Made by a program: the position numbers and the translations under genes. A DNA stretch of 64,000 nt from Methanococcoides vulcani (GTDB taxonomy: Archaea > Halobacteriota > Methanosarcinia > Methanosarcinales > Methanosarcinaceae): contig NZ_FOHQ01000008.1 of the NCBI RefSeq assembly GCF_900111645.1, forward strand, positions 36,657-100,656, read 5' to 3'. How positions within the stretch are numbered: position 1 is the first letter of the stretch; the number at the start of each line of letters is the position of its first letter. The notes under the pieces were generated by a model. It was given only the letters and a program-made list of their open reading frames with translations, was not told where the DNA came from and did no database searches. This document shows, piece by piece, positions 9,728-18,947 of this stretch.

Positions 9728-9919
9728 TCATTTCTGACATTCCTGCTTCATGTAATGCAAAGTACCCTTAGAGAACCTTATTTTCTTCCATTCAGCCTTT
9801 TTCGTGTACTCAACTTTTCCATTCATCACAGAATTAAACTTAGCAGTAACTTTCCTTACTCCAGCAGTTCTAAACCAAATTTTAGTATATTCTGTTCCCG
9901 AATATTGCAGAACCAACAC
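9728..9919 (-). pseudogene. Remnant of an unidentified coding sequence (copy without intron)
   Basis: A minus-strand open stretch contains KAEWKKIRFSKGTLHYMKQ. The same peptide, as PYAEWKK..SSKGTLHYMKQ, is encoded across the two sides of the group II intron further right, so this is an uninterrupted second copy. After HYMKQECQK a frameshift leads into DKPFMPNGN. The fragment overlaps the 3' end of the YggS gene and has no start or complete domain. It loosely recalls the C-terminal tail of some archaeal Cas1 proteins, but I cannot verify this from memory and no other cas gene or CRISPR array is present. Confidence 0.5.
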
Positions 9920-10532
9920 GCACCATCGTAGCCCCTTCTTCGATGGCGATCATGTAGTCATTGGACATTCCCATTGATAGTTCCTGGATATCGATGTTAT
10001 CCTGATCTACCTGTTTCATCTCATCAAAAAGTGCTTTCATCTTCTTGAAATATGAACGTGTTTGCTCAGGGGACACAAAGGGAGGTATGCACATGAGTCC
10101 TTTCACATGAACATTTTTGAGTGAATGGATCTGTGTTATCACCTGTCCTATTTCATCTGATCCAAAGCCGAATTTCTGTGGCTCGTTGCCAATGTTGACC
10201 TGAAGGAAGACCTTCTGGACCTTGTCAATGGCTTCGGCTTTCCTATCAATATCCTGTATTAACTTCAAGGAGTCAACTGACTGGATCACATCAAAGTGCT
10301 GAACGGCTTTTTTAACCTTGTTTGTCTGTAAATGTCCTATTAGGTGCCTTTCACAGGGCAGGATCTCATCACATTTATCCTCGAATTCCTGAACTCTGTT
10401 CTCCCCTATGATGGTGGCTCCGGCTTTGATGGATTCGTTGATCCTCTCAGGGTCGATCGTCTTGGTGACGGAGACAAGTTTTGTCCTTCCAAGTTCTTTA
10501 AGGATCATCTTTACATTTTCATCGACTGTCAT
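9882..10532 (-). CDS. YggS/PLPBP family pyridoxal-phosphate-binding protein
   Basis: Protein of 216 residues, slightly short of the usual 220-235, that binds pyridoxal 5'-phosphate and serves vitamin B6 and amino-acid homeostasis. The PLP lysine lies in LVSVTKTIDPERI near the N-terminus. Other family motifs: IGENRVQEFEDK, HLIGHLQTNKVKKA, IQSVDSLKL, LQVNIGNEPQKFGF, GLMCIPP, LSMGMSNDYMIAIEEGATMVRVGSAIFG. The last motif with the SMGMSxD signature is near-perfect. The C-terminus is followed directly by the remnant sequence at 9728-9919, so the final residues may have been altered by that insertion. Confidence 0.92.
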   Translation of the reverse strand: MTVDENVKMILKELGRTKLVSVTKTIDPERINESIKAGATIIGENRVQEFEDKCDEILPCERHLIGHLQTNKVKKAVQHFDVIQSVDSLKLIQDIDRKAEAIDKVQKVFLQVNIGNEPQKFGFGSDEIGQVITQIHSLKNVHVKGLMCIPPFVSPEQTRSYFKKMKALFDEMKQVDQDNIDIQELSMGMSNDYMIAIEEGATMVRVGSAIFGNRIY

Positions 10533-10634
10533 TCATGTTCCCAATACGATTTTTATTCAAGATATGATGCATTTAAATGGTTCCAATGATGGGCTATATG
10601 GATTAAGTGCAATGAATTTTATATAAAACGTTCG

Positions 10635-10689
10635 TTTGGTTCTACGGTTTGCTTCATGTAATGCAACGTACCTTTAGAGGACCCTATTT
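10635..10689 (-). pseudogene. 3' exon side of the remnant split by the group II intron
   Basis: Minus-strand sequence directly after the intron 3' end reads, together with the last codons before the intron, KKIGSSKGTLHYMKQ. It aligns with the intact copy at 9740-9790 (gcttcatgtaatgcaa, gtacc, tttagag, accctattt), which fixes the intron boundary at 10689/10690. The remnant then loses similarity toward 10640. No function is left. Confidence 0.55.
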
Positions 10690-10730
10690 GTCGGCTAAGT
10701 CAGAGGGATTACTCCCTCTTTCTCGCCTAA

Positions 10731-10764
10731 GAACTGTACATGAGACTTTTACCTCATACAGCTC
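10731..10764 (-). ncRNA. Group II intron domain V
   Basis: The 34-nt hairpin on the minus strand starts GAGCTGTATGAGG, has a GUAA-like tetraloop (GTAA) and closes with CTCATGTACAGTTC. It carries the AGC-type catalytic triad position (GAGC) and the two-base bulge region of domain V. It lies 10 bases downstream of the maturase stop, the usual position. Confidence 0.88.
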
Positions 10765-10773
10765 AAGCATCTC

Positions 10774-12496
10774 TTAACCTTTACAGGCAACAGTTATTGT
10801 TTTTGGATTAGTAGCATGATGTTGTCTATGACAGTGAACATGCACGTAAGCTAAGTTTGACACAATGTAATCTTTATGATTTCCATTCTTGTGATGTAGA
10901 GGTCTTTCTTCTGCATCAGCACTAATGTCAATCGGTAGATTACAAATGTGGCATTTGCCTTTTTGATTAATCCAAACTTTCTTAAACATTCCAGATAATT
11001 TTCTAGCACCTTGATTGAACTTGCGTTCAACAAAGTATTCTTTGTCAGTATAAGGGTTTTTGTCCAGAGATAGTTTTGTATGTCTAACTATCCTTTTGTC
11101 TGATAATAATTTAAGTTGGTTTCTTGTTGTTGAAAATACCCATTTCCTCGTTCCTTTGGGATGCCAATATTTATCAACTATCCAAGTTCTTGATCTCATG
11201 GGGTGTCTTCTCTTAGCCCATTTCCAAAGTATGTTCCATAATTTGTAATCTATTAAGTGGAATGTTTCTTTGGAAACCACTCCTTGATGATAATTTGACC
11301 ATCCAGTAATGATTGGGTTAAGGGTGTCTATTAAAACTTCTTGTGTCCACGTTTTTCCATCCTTAATAGTATTACTGATTTTCTCAGTTACTTTCTGAAT
11401 GTTTTTCTTAGACGGTTTTATAAGAAGTTTCCCTTTGTATTTTCTAAAATTCCAGCCTAAAAAGTCAAAACCATCATCAATATGGGTAATTAAAGTCTTT
11501 TCATCAGACAGTTCCAGACCTTTGTTTGTTAGGAAATTTTTCAATCAATCCTTTAACTTCTTCTGCTATTTCCTTTGTATTTGCAGTAACAATGAAATCA
11601 TCCGCATATCTCACAAAATTTACTTTGTGTTTATTGCTTTGATGTGCTGTTATTCTTCCACTTTTACCTCGATGGTATTTATCAACCAATAAACTTTCAA
11701 TTCCATCTAAGGTTATGTTAGCCAATATTGGTGATATAATACCGCCTTGTGGTGTTCCTGCTTTTGTTGGAAATAGAGTTCGGTCAAAGACAAATCCTGC
11801 TTTAAGGAATTGTTTAAGAATTGATTTATCCATTAGGATGTTGTCAAGTAACCATTGATGACTAATGTTGTCAAAACAACCTTTAATGTCTCCTTCCAGT
11901 ATCCATTGAGCAGAATTATTTCGACATGTGCATCCGAAGATTTGTTCACATGCATCATGAGTACTTCTGGATTTTCTAAATCCAAAAGAACGTTTGTCTG
12001 CTGTTTCTTCTGCAATTGGGTTTAATGCCAATGCATAAAGTGACTGCATAGCTCTGTCATGCATGGTTGGAATGCCTAAAGGTCGTTTCTTATCTTTCCC
12101 ATATTTCTCAATAAAGACTCTTTTTAATGGTTTTGCCTTGTATTTCTTATCAGTTAATCCAAGTACAGCTTTCATCTTAGAGACAGGTGTATTCCACAAT
12201 TCTCCATCGATTCCTGCTGTTCTTTTACCCTTATTCTGAATTACCTTTCTGACAGCTAACAGTTTAGCGTAGTGAGAATGGGTTAGCAAATAACTTAGTC
12301 TTTTAACTAAATTCCAATTTCCTTTAATAACTGCTTTCGTAATCCTGACTTGTATTCTATTAACATGTGATTCAACAGTATTCCAATTAATGTTGTTCCA
12401 GTTGGACATGTCTGTAAGTTTCTCATCATTTAATTCGGCATAACCACTAAGGGCTTCTGTTTCATTATTTGGTGTATTTGAATATCTTACATTCAT
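10774..12496 (-). pseudogene. Group II intron reverse transcriptase/maturase with HNH domain, split by a frameshift
   Basis: Intron-encoded protein for splicing and retromobility. The N-terminal frame (to 11504) holds the reverse transcriptase: RPLGIPTMHDRAMQ, EGDIKGCFDNISH, GTPQGGIISPILANI and the active-site VRYADDFIV. The second frame (from about 11544 to 10774) carries the rest of the RT thumb, the maturase X domain (GWSNYHQGVVS, LWKWAKRRHP) and a C-terminal HNH nuclease (CHICNLP, LHHKNGNHKD, HCHRQHH). The join needs one base removed at the GG of 11532-11533 (IEKF then LTNKGLEL). Joined, it would be about 573 residues, a normal size. The start at 12496 follows GAAGGTATAACT. The break probably inactivates the protein; recoding or a sequencing error are alternatives. 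Confidence 0.85.
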
Positions 12497-13041
12497 AGTT
12501 ATACCTTCATTCTTACGTTTCGATACCATAGAGTAAGTCTGCATCCTTTCGGATCAGGGCAAATTCTGAACCCCTATACATACCATTACAGTCTGTCATT
12601 CGCTTTCTACTCCTTTCCTTTACCCTCTATGTCATTGTCCTTCCTTACGGAATTCCTACCCCGAAGGGAACATATAGGGCTTACCAAGTTCTATAACATG
12701 AATAATTGTGAATACCTTAGAAGCCATCTATAAACCGAGAACCATTCGTCCATTTCCCATTATGTGGAAGAAGCCATAATGGTCTGATTCTATACCTTTT
12801 GGTTCAAGCGTGTCAATCTATTTTTCGCTTGTTGCTGATTACGGTTCTTACAATGGTTCAACTTTCGTTTCTTCATAGTATTCTTATCCTAACAGATTGT
12901 TTAGGTTAGATTCCCAAACTTCTCCATATTGTCCTATGAGCTTCACACCCTGACGTTACCATCAACGCATGTCATAGTAGGATTATCCCAAATGGAAGGG
13001 ACAGCGTTTCCGCAATTCATGGTTTAACTTTCTTGTCGCAC

Positions 13042-13075
13042 TCTTCCATTCAGCATAAGGCATGTCAATGATCTT
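13042..13075 (-). pseudogene. 5' exon side of the remnant split by the group II intron
   Basis: Minus-strand codons just before the intron read IIDMPYAEWKK and run into the 3' exon at 10689. Upstream a TGA closes the frame near 13082, so only a tail fragment was present when the intron arrived, or it has decayed since. Confidence 0.5.
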
Positions 13076-13396
13076 TTTTCATCAACAGATCATAAATATC
13101 TCATTTCAACTGAGATAATGAAATGCAGGATCATGGGTCTGCTCCACTGTTGTTCAGCAAATTTCAGATAGCTTTGAAATATGGATCTGATCATTTTTGT
13201 TCTTACTTTTTACTTTTGAACTCGCTAAGAGAAAGCTCATATCAAAAAGAATATATAGCTAATTGTGCAAATCTTTTGCCAGGTTTGGGAGTGCTGAAAT
13301 AAAATTCTCTTACCGAGATCAGCCGCAAGCCAGGGGTTTAGGCTGAAATTAACTGAATAGAAGAAATGTAAGTGAATAAAAGGGGAGTATTAAGAA
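13076..13396. other. Intergenic stretch, no gene seen
   Basis: AT-rich sequence between the intron-bearing remnant and the DUF3303 gene. I see no coding frame, strong hairpin or repeat. The plus-strand promoter of the DUF3303 gene should lie here; AAGGGGAGTATTAAGA just before 13397 gives a ribosome site. Confidence 0.4.
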
Positions 13397-13666
13397 ATGT
13401 TGTTTATGGACATAGTTACGTGGGACCCGAAGGACAGTGACAAGGTAGAAGAACGTTATGAGAATTGGGAATATCCGGAAGGAATAAAAGTTGTCAGTGA
13501 GTGGCTTGATCTCACAAGCTGTCGTTATTTTGTTGTGTATGATGCTGAGAATACTGAAGCTTATGCTGCTTCCATTCTTCCATGGAGGGATATATGCCTG
13601 CACGAAAGCTTCCCTGTAATGGAAGCAAGAGAGCTAATGAAATTCACAGCAGAGCGCATGGGATGA
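13397..13666 (+). CDS. DUF3303 family protein
   Basis: Small cytosolic protein of 89 residues. It begins MLFMDIVTWDP, has WEYPEGIKVVSEWLDL in the middle and an alpha/beta ferredoxin-like pattern, matching the DUF3303 family that is common in methanogens and resembles dimeric alpha-beta barrel proteins. Function is unknown. AAGGGGAG lies about 9 bases upstream of the ATG. It stands alone. Confidence 0.78.
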   Translation: MLFMDIVTWDPKDSDKVEERYENWEYPEGIKVVSEWLDLTSCRYFVVYDAENTEAYAASILPWRDICLHESFPVMEARELMKFTAERMG

Positions 13667-13849
13667 TCATACAATAATTTGATAAACCAAAGCTTTCCTG
13701 ACTTATCATCTATTTTCTTATTTTTCTTTTTTAATTCTGGCACCATTAAATGTTCTGCTATTTTTCTTCTATAATGGATGGGGTTTCTTTTTAATAAGAG
13801 AAAATATAGATATCCCTATAATAAAAAATCTGTTCGTGGGGGACAAGAT

Positions 13850-14248
13850 ATGAATAATAGATCGAAGAGCTTACTGCATGTTCTTTTCATTTCTTTAGTA
13901 GCTTTGTCTTTGTCTGTGACAGTTGCTTCTGCAGAAGTGAGCACTGTATTGTATGATGGAAATGCCCTTGATTTTGCAACTCCACCGGATGTTGTAGCCT
14001 ATGCCAATACTGTGCATGTTACACCTCCATCCGAGTTCCAGATCGCAACAAGTGGTTCGATCTGGCGATATCATCAGTGGATCGCGTTGATGAATCAGGG
14101 TAACTGGGTCGAAGCAGAGACAACAGTTGAAACGACCACAGTAGGTGTCCAGTTCTGGGGTGAGCACTGCCGATTGACTCCGGATCAAGATCGAGTTCCA
14201 TCCTGCCGATGGATCCAATTATCCGTAGGACATGACGTTCAAATTTGA
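13850..14248 (+). pseudogene. Exported protein, probably frameshifted
   Basis: The start at 13850 follows GGGGGACAAGAT. A clear signal peptide (hydrophobic run ending VTVASA, about 28 residues) is followed by STVLYDGNALDFATPP and roughly 70 ordinary-looking residues up to GVQFWGEH. Beyond 14165 the composition changes (CRLTPDQDRVPSC). Another frame picks up a more protein-like reading (IKIEFHPADGSNYP, an amber codon, DMTFKFEMTYLQTS), which suggests a frameshift near 14165-14180. The family was not recognised. If instead intact, it is a 132-residue secreted protein. Confidence 0.4.
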
Positions 14249-14439
14249 AATGACATATCTCCAGACGAGTTATCAGATTCCGGATGTCTTCTGCTACCTA
14301 TGGAAGGGTGCCGATGTGCTGCTCCAGCCGGTAGATTTCCAGTATTTCCGAGTCCGGTTGCTCAATTCCGATATTTGCCCACGGCTCCAGCGAGATGTCT
14401 TCCGGATTTGTGGTATTTGATGAATTCATCATCAACTTC

Positions 14440-15465
14440 TTATTTCCCGGTAAATTCCCGGTATTTTCTGGCACTTTGTGTCATTCCTTTGTACTTTTTC
14501 TTCTCAAGTCTTTTTAGGCCAAGCTCGGCTTTTTCGGACTGGAAGACAAGTTCATCGGTCAATTTGTGATAACTGGCCAGCCTTTCCTGTGTGATGAGTC
14601 CTTGCTGTACTGCATTCCGGACAGCACAATGAGGTTCATCATGATGTGTACAGTTCTTGAACCTGCAATTGTGAGCCAGATCTGTAATATCCGAAAATGT
14701 TCTTTCAATTCCGTCAGAACTGTCCCCAAGCTGGATCTTCCGAATTCCAGGATTGTCAATGAATATCCCGCCGTTTGGAAGAAGGAACAATTGCCTCACT
14801 GTGGTTATGTGTCTCCCCTTATCATCATCTTCCCGGACACCCATGGTCTTCTGGATGGTTTCACCAAAAAAAGTGTTGATCAGTGTGGATTTGCCGACTC
14901 CGGATGAACCGATAAGTGCTACCGTTTCATCAGGGTTGATGTAAGGAAGAAGTGCATCCAGTCCGTTCTTTGAAAGGGCGCTGATAGTAATAACAGGGAC
15001 ATCGCCTGCAATGTCCTGTGTTTCTTTTATTACCTGTGCCGTATCATCAACAAGATCGATCTTATTTACCAGAATAACAGGCTTTGCACCGGATGAATAC
15101 ACAATAGTAAGGTACCTCTCAAGTCTTCGCAGGTTTTGATCTTTTCCTACTGCTGTAACAATGAAAATCGTATCAATATTTGCAGCGATAACCTGTTCTT
15201 CACTGCCATCTCCCGGAGAACCTCTTGCAAGACAGGTCTTTCGGGGAAGTATATCTACGATGGTATATGAGTTCAATTCAGTCTGGTCCAGCAGAACAAC
15301 AAAATCCCCGACAACCGGCTGTTTGCCGATCCGGCGCATAGCACCTGATATCGCTGCCTGGATCATGGCACCCGGAATGAGAATCTCGCAGACAGTCTTA
15401 TGCTGGGCTGCAACTCTTCCTGCTATGTATGGACCTTTGTAAGCAGAAAATGCATCTTCAAGCAT
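14440..15465 (-). CDS. rsgA: RsgA (YjeQ/EngC) circularly permuted GTPase
   Basis: Small-subunit ribosome assembly GTPase, 341 residues. An N-terminal OB-fold is followed by the permuted G motifs: G4 NKIDLVDD, G5-like ISALSKNG, G1 [17 protein letters not shown]3 DNPGIR. The C-terminal zinc motif is intact: [14 protein letters not shown] (C-x4-C-x-H-x5-C). In bacteria the protein acts late in 30S maturation. The gene is bacterial in origin and patchy in archaea, so the client here is presumably the archaeal 30S subunit, but that is inference. It faces the decaying exported gene and has its own promoter side toward 15466-15690. Confidence 0.92.
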   Translation of the reverse strand: MLEDAFSAYKGPYIAGRVAAQHKTVCEILIPGAMIQAAISGAMRRIGKQPVVGDFVVLLDQTELNSYTIVDILPRKTCLARGSPGDGSEEQVIAANIDTIFIVTAVGKDQNLRRLERYLTIVYSSGAKPVILVNKIDLVDDTAQVIKETQDIAGDVPVITISALSKNGLDALLPYINPDETVALIGSSGVGKSTLINTFFGETIQKTMGVREDDDKGRHITTVRQLFLLPNGGIFIDNPGIRKIQLGDSSDGIERTFSDITDLAHNCRFKNCTHHDEPHCAVRNAVQQGLITQERLASYHKLTDELVFQSEKAELGLKRLEKKKYKGMTQSARKYREFTGK

Positions 15466-15692
15466 GTCGTCCCAGCCGGGAATTAAATCCGGAAGATCTG
15501 GATGGGCTTGTTCAGGTATTTTGGATTCCGATCGCTTGTCTATTAGAAGTAATTATAATTTTATCATGAATAGGTCTTTTGATTGTGTTTGGACGTGCTA
15601 CTGCTTTTTGTCAGTTTCATGGCCTTTATATTCATCTATATCTGGATTTTTGGTATCATAAACTAATTGTAGCTACACGTTAATTACTTTTT
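15466..15692. other. Divergent intergenic region between rsgA and the BrkB-like gene
   Basis: 227 bases carrying the upstream regions of two divergent genes. No hairpin or repeat stands out; AT-rich segments such as attataattttatcatg (15550-15566) could hold TATA boxes for either direction. Confidence 0.3.
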
Positions 15693-16541
15693 ATGGAAAA
15701 GTTCAGGGGCGTGGTTGTACAAACTATTAAAAAGTGGAACGCTGACGACGGAATATCTTTCAGTGCAGCTCTCTCATTCTATTTAATACTCAGTCTTCCT
15801 TCCTTGCTTTTGTTTTCATTATCCATTGGTGGAATGTTCCTGAAAGTGGAACGACTTCAAGCAACAATTATCGAGTATATTTCACCTTTTGCAGATGAAG
15901 AAATCATAAACTCATTGAACCTGCTTTTCCAGCAATTACCTGAAACAAGTTCCCTTACCTTTGGATTGATGATCAGTTTCTTACTTTTCCTTTGGAGTGC
16001 CGGCAACATCTTTTTGCATTTCCAGAAAACGATCAATAAGATGTGGGGAGTTTTAGAGTATAAAAAAGGATTTGTTCGAAGAATTTTTAATAAACGTATT
16101 TCTTCATTTGTTGCGGTTTTTATATTTAGCTTGTTACTGATCATGAGCATTCTTGCCGAGATATTTTTAGTAGTAATCTCAAAAATACTTACGACCATTA
16201 TTCCATTTTCTCTGGATATTATCCAATATGCTTCTTCTATCGCAAACGTCTTCGTACTTACAGTCCTTTTTATCTATCTTTACAAGACACTTCCTGAAAA
16301 GAAAATCGACATCAAGTATATTGCTATAGGTTCATTTCTTACTGTTTTTTTCATTACCATTGGCAAATATCTTTTTAGCTTATATTTTTCATATAGCAAT
16401 TTAACGACGGTCTATACACAAATTGGGGCTTTTCTTGCGATTTTTATGTGGTTGTATTATTCTTCTATTATCGTAACACTAATGGCCGAATTTATCAAAA
16501 TCTATTCAGATATTGAACACCAGATTGTTGGGGATAAATGA
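15693..16541 (+). CDS. YihY/BrkB family inner membrane protein
   Basis: Polytopic membrane protein of 282 residues with about six transmembrane helices and the family signature regions FSAALSFYLILSLPSLLL near the N-terminus and IGAFLAIFMWLYYSSIIVTLMAEF near the C-terminus. The family was once called ribonuclease BN but is a membrane protein of unclear role (possible transporter or lipid-linked function). It is somewhat shorter than the bacterial YihY average. No operon partner. Confidence 0.88.
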   Translation: MEKFRGVVVQTIKKWNADDGISFSAALSFYLILSLPSLLLFSLSIGGMFLKVERLQATIIEYISPFADEEIINSLNLLFQQLPETSSLTFGLMISFLLFLWSAGNIFLHFQKTINKMWGVLEYKKGFVRRIFNKRISSFVAVFIFSLLLIMSILAEIFLVVISKILTTIIPFSLDIIQYASSIANVFVLTVLFIYLYKTLPEKKIDIKYIAIGSFLTVFFITIGKYLFSLYFSYSNLTTVYTQIGAFLAIFMWLYYSSIIVTLMAEFIKIYSDIEHQIVGDK

Positions 16542-16556
16542 TACTTTTGTACCTGT

Positions 16557-16582
16557 CCAATTATTTATTCAATAATAATTGG
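16557..16582. terminator. Inverted repeat after the BrkB-like gene
   Basis: Perfect 9-base arms ccaattatt and aataattgg, 8 bases apart, 15 bases after the stop codon. AT-rich with no T-run, so it may be a terminator or mRNA 3' end element. Confidence 0.4.
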
Positions 16583-16700
16583 GATATAGCCATACACCTT
16601 CACCCCCTGATCAACTGAGTTCAAAATGTCACATGTTATTCCTCTAAAGAACCTGCACAGAACACCTAAATAAATTGGATGGATATCTACATGAAGAATG

Positions 16701-16740
16701 TTTTACAAAATAGGGATTGAATTTCCCGGGTTTTTGTAAA
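16701..16740 (+). promoter_or_regulatory. Stem-loop upstream of trkH
   Basis: Arms tttacaaaa (16702-16710) and ttttgtaaa (16732-16740) pair perfectly, and an inner GGGA/TCCC pair lies within. The element ends about 70 bases before the potassium transporter start, so it could be in its leader. It does not match a known riboswitch by eye. Confidence 0.35.
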
Positions 16741-16808
16741 GAGATTGAATATGCATATACCCTTCATGTGGCAAAAACGAAGATGTTAATATGCTAATAT
16801 AATGTGGT

Positions 16809-18254
16809 GTGATCGGTTTGAGATATAATGTAGTTCTGGGCGTACTGGGTTCTATCCTCTGGCTGCTTGCCGCATTTATGGTTGTTCCATTGTTTGTAGC
16901 TTTTTATTATGATGAACCGCTTTTTACTTTTGGTTTCCCTCTGATCATCACAGTACTTGTTGCTTTCGTTTTTTCATTGTTCTTCACAAAAGTAGAAGAG
17001 GAATGGAATATGAAGGAAGGTTTTTTTATTGTGGCATCGGGCTGGCTTATTGCTGCAATTATCTATTCATTACCCTATATGCTTGAAGGCGTACCTCCGC
17101 TAAATGCCTTATTTGAATCCATGTCCGGGGTAACGGCTACCGGGGCCACAGCGCTTAGCGATATTGAGAGTCATAGCAGAAGCCTGCTCTTCTGGAGAGG
17201 TATGACCCAGTGGCTTGGTGGTATGGGAATTATCATGCTGTTCATTGCTATCCTGCCAAAACTCGGCATTGCAGGCCGCCAGATGTTCCGTGCGGAGGTT
17301 CCGGGTCTTCACGAAGAACAACTGCGACCGAGGATCAGGGAGACTGCCAAGATCTTGTGGCTCGTTTACATCACGTTGTCAGTTGCAGAAGTGATCGTCC
17401 TGGACCTTGCAGGATTATCCTTTTATGATTCCATCACCCATACATTCACATCCATCTCATGTTCCGGTTTTTCCCCTTATTCAGACAGCATAGCAGCCTT
17501 TAATGATCCTCTGGTAGAGGGTATTTTCATCGTTTTCATGTTCCTTGGAGGAGCAAACTTTGCCCTTCATTACAAAACAATATTCTCAGATCGAAAAAGC
17601 CTGATAAAGGACCAGGAATTCAAGTTCTACTTCGCTATAATTGCGATAGCGACCGTTGTTCTTGCCTATATGCTCTTCACTACCCGGGTTTATTCACTTG
17701 CTGATGCTTTCAGGTACAGTAGTTTCCAGGTCATTTCCATCCTTACAACAACCGGTTATGCAACAGCGGATTTCAATCTCTGGCCGGACTCCTCAAGATT
17801 CATCCTCTTTCTGCTGATGTTCATCGGAGGTTGTGCAGGTTCCACTTCAGGCGGTGTGAAAGTAGTGCGTGTACTTCTTCTGCTAAAGTACGCACAGAAT
17901 GTACTTTTCAAGGTACTTCACCCAAAAGCCATCAGACATGTCCGCTTTAACGGCAAGACAGTTCCTGAAGATGTTATCCATTCCATCGTATCCTTCATGG
18001 TAATATATTTCATGATCTTCGTTGCCAGCTCGACCATGCTCTCACTGATGGGAATGGATTTCGTTACTTCCCTGAGTGCTTCCATTGCGACCCTTGGTAA
18101 TGTTGGTCCCGGTCTCGGTCTTGTAGGCCCGATGGCCAGTTTTGATTCCATCCCGGACCTTGGCAAGCTGCTCCTCACTGCCAATATGTGGATCGGAAGG
18201 CTTGAGGTGTTTACAGTCATGGTAATACTGACGCCGGCTTTCTGGAGGCGGTGA
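16809..18254 (+). CDS. trkH: TrkH family potassium uptake protein
   Basis: Membrane subunit of a K+ transporter, 481 residues, the usual size. It has four M1-P-M2 repeats with selectivity loops readable as MSGVTATGATALSD, FTSISCSGFSPYSD, ILTTTGYATADF and SIATLGNVGPGLG. GGCAGSTSGGVKVVR after the third repeat is a family hallmark. The cytosolic TrkA partner is not adjacent; two TrkA-type genes at 57.0-58.7 kb are candidates, as may be genes outside the window. The GTG start is provisional; a TTG at 16818 preceded by GTGATC is also possible. Confidence 0.93.
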   Translation: MIGLRYNVVLGVLGSILWLLAAFMVVPLFVAFYYDEPLFTFGFPLIITVLVAFVFSLFFTKVEEEWNMKEGFFIVASGWLIAAIIYSLPYMLEGVPPLNALFESMSGVTATGATALSDIESHSRSLLFWRGMTQWLGGMGIIMLFIAILPKLGIAGRQMFRAEVPGLHEEQLRPRIRETAKILWLVYITLSVAEVIVLDLAGLSFYDSITHTFTSISCSGFSPYSDSIAAFNDPLVEGIFIVFMFLGGANFALHYKTIFSDRKSLIKDQEFKFYFAIIAIATVVLAYMLFTTRVYSLADAFRYSSFQVISILTTTGYATADFNLWPDSSRFILFLLMFIGGCAGSTSGGVKVVRVLLLLKYAQNVLFKVLHPKAIRHVRFNGKTVPEDVIHSIVSFMVIYFMIFVASSTMLSLMGMDFVTSLSASIATLGNVGPGLGLVGPMASFDSIPDLGKLLLTANMWIGRLEVFTVMVILTPAFWRR

Positions 18255-18362
18255 GAAGGATGGGAGTTGGTGTATCCTGGTAATTTTGAGTGGTTTGAAT
18301 CTTGCCCTTTGCAAAGCAAGATTAAAAATGCTAAAAAGAGTTCGTGCTCTGTTCAGACAAAG

Positions 18363-18947
18363 TTAGATATTCCCTATAAGTTCTTTTATTGAACTCAAAA
18401 ATCGCTTCAAGCGAGAGTCTTCTTCACTGTTATAGCCACAGAACTTAGCATCATAATAGTGATTGATATATTTCTCTACTGAATCTTTAAATTTCTCTGT
18501 TTCTTCATCAGTAAGAGGAAGGCATGAAAAACAAAAATCCTCTTTTTGAATGGAACGTTCTCCGTATTTCTCTAATAGGCACACAGCATCAGTTCCAATG
18601 AAACTATTGTCTACTAAACTATATCCGGGAAGTTCTCCAATAATTCTTTTTAATTTTTTACAATTATAGACACGGAGAGAATCCAGGAACTCATCATAAA
18701 TAAGACTAATATCTCGTATGTCATCATCTTGTTTGCTATCAAAGAAACGCCAATCATCTCCGGCTTTTTCACTCCTGCCCCCCTCTATAACTTGAGGTGC
18801 ATAACAGCTAAGCTCTTCAGGAGAAATTACGAGTTTATTTCCCTTTTTAGCAAAATAACCTTCCTTAGTAATGTAGTTGTCTGATCTGGAAACATACTTT
18901 CCGATCACTACTACTTCATTTTCAAACGGGTCTTTATTTTCAAACAT
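18363..18947 (-). CDS. Hypothetical protein, 194 residues
   Basis: Acidic, lysine-rich soluble protein without signal peptide or membrane helix. No family recognised. It has scattered cysteines, including ELSCYAP, NCKKLKR, and FCFSCLPLTDEE (CxxC-like spacing), and a helical C-terminal third. A good open frame with consistent codon use supports its reality. It stands alone. Confidence 0.55.
   Translation of the reverse strand: MFENKDPFENEVVVIGKYVSRSDNYITKEGYFAKKGNKLVISPEELSCYAPQVIEGGRSEKAGDDWRFFDSKQDDDIRDISLIYDEFLDSLRVYNCKKLKRIIGELPGYSLVDNSFIGTDAVCLLEKYGERSIQKEDFCFSCLPLTDEETEKFKDSVEKYINHYYDAKFCGYNSEEDSRLKRFLSSIKELIGNI

Larger units (their letters stand above)
10690..13041 (-). mobile_element. 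Group II intron, 2352 bases, with maturase gene
   Basis: The minus-strand intron begins GTGCGAC at 13041, the bacterial-type 5' consensus, and ends GCCGAC at 10690, giving a 3' AY end. Domain V (10731-10764) and a domain VI-like hairpin (AGAGGGAGTAATCCCTCT, 10699-10716) precede the 3' end. The encoded protein lies in domain IV. Removing exactly 10690-13041 restores the sequence of the second, uninterrupted copy at about 9777-9790 (accttatttt joined to cttccattcag), which is independent proof of the boundaries. Domains I-III should lie in 12545-13041. Confidence 0.9.

Noticed and set aside
11504..12544. A stand-alone retron or diversity-generating reverse transcriptase
   Set aside because: Maturase X and HNH domains, domain V and exact intron ends show it is a group II intron.
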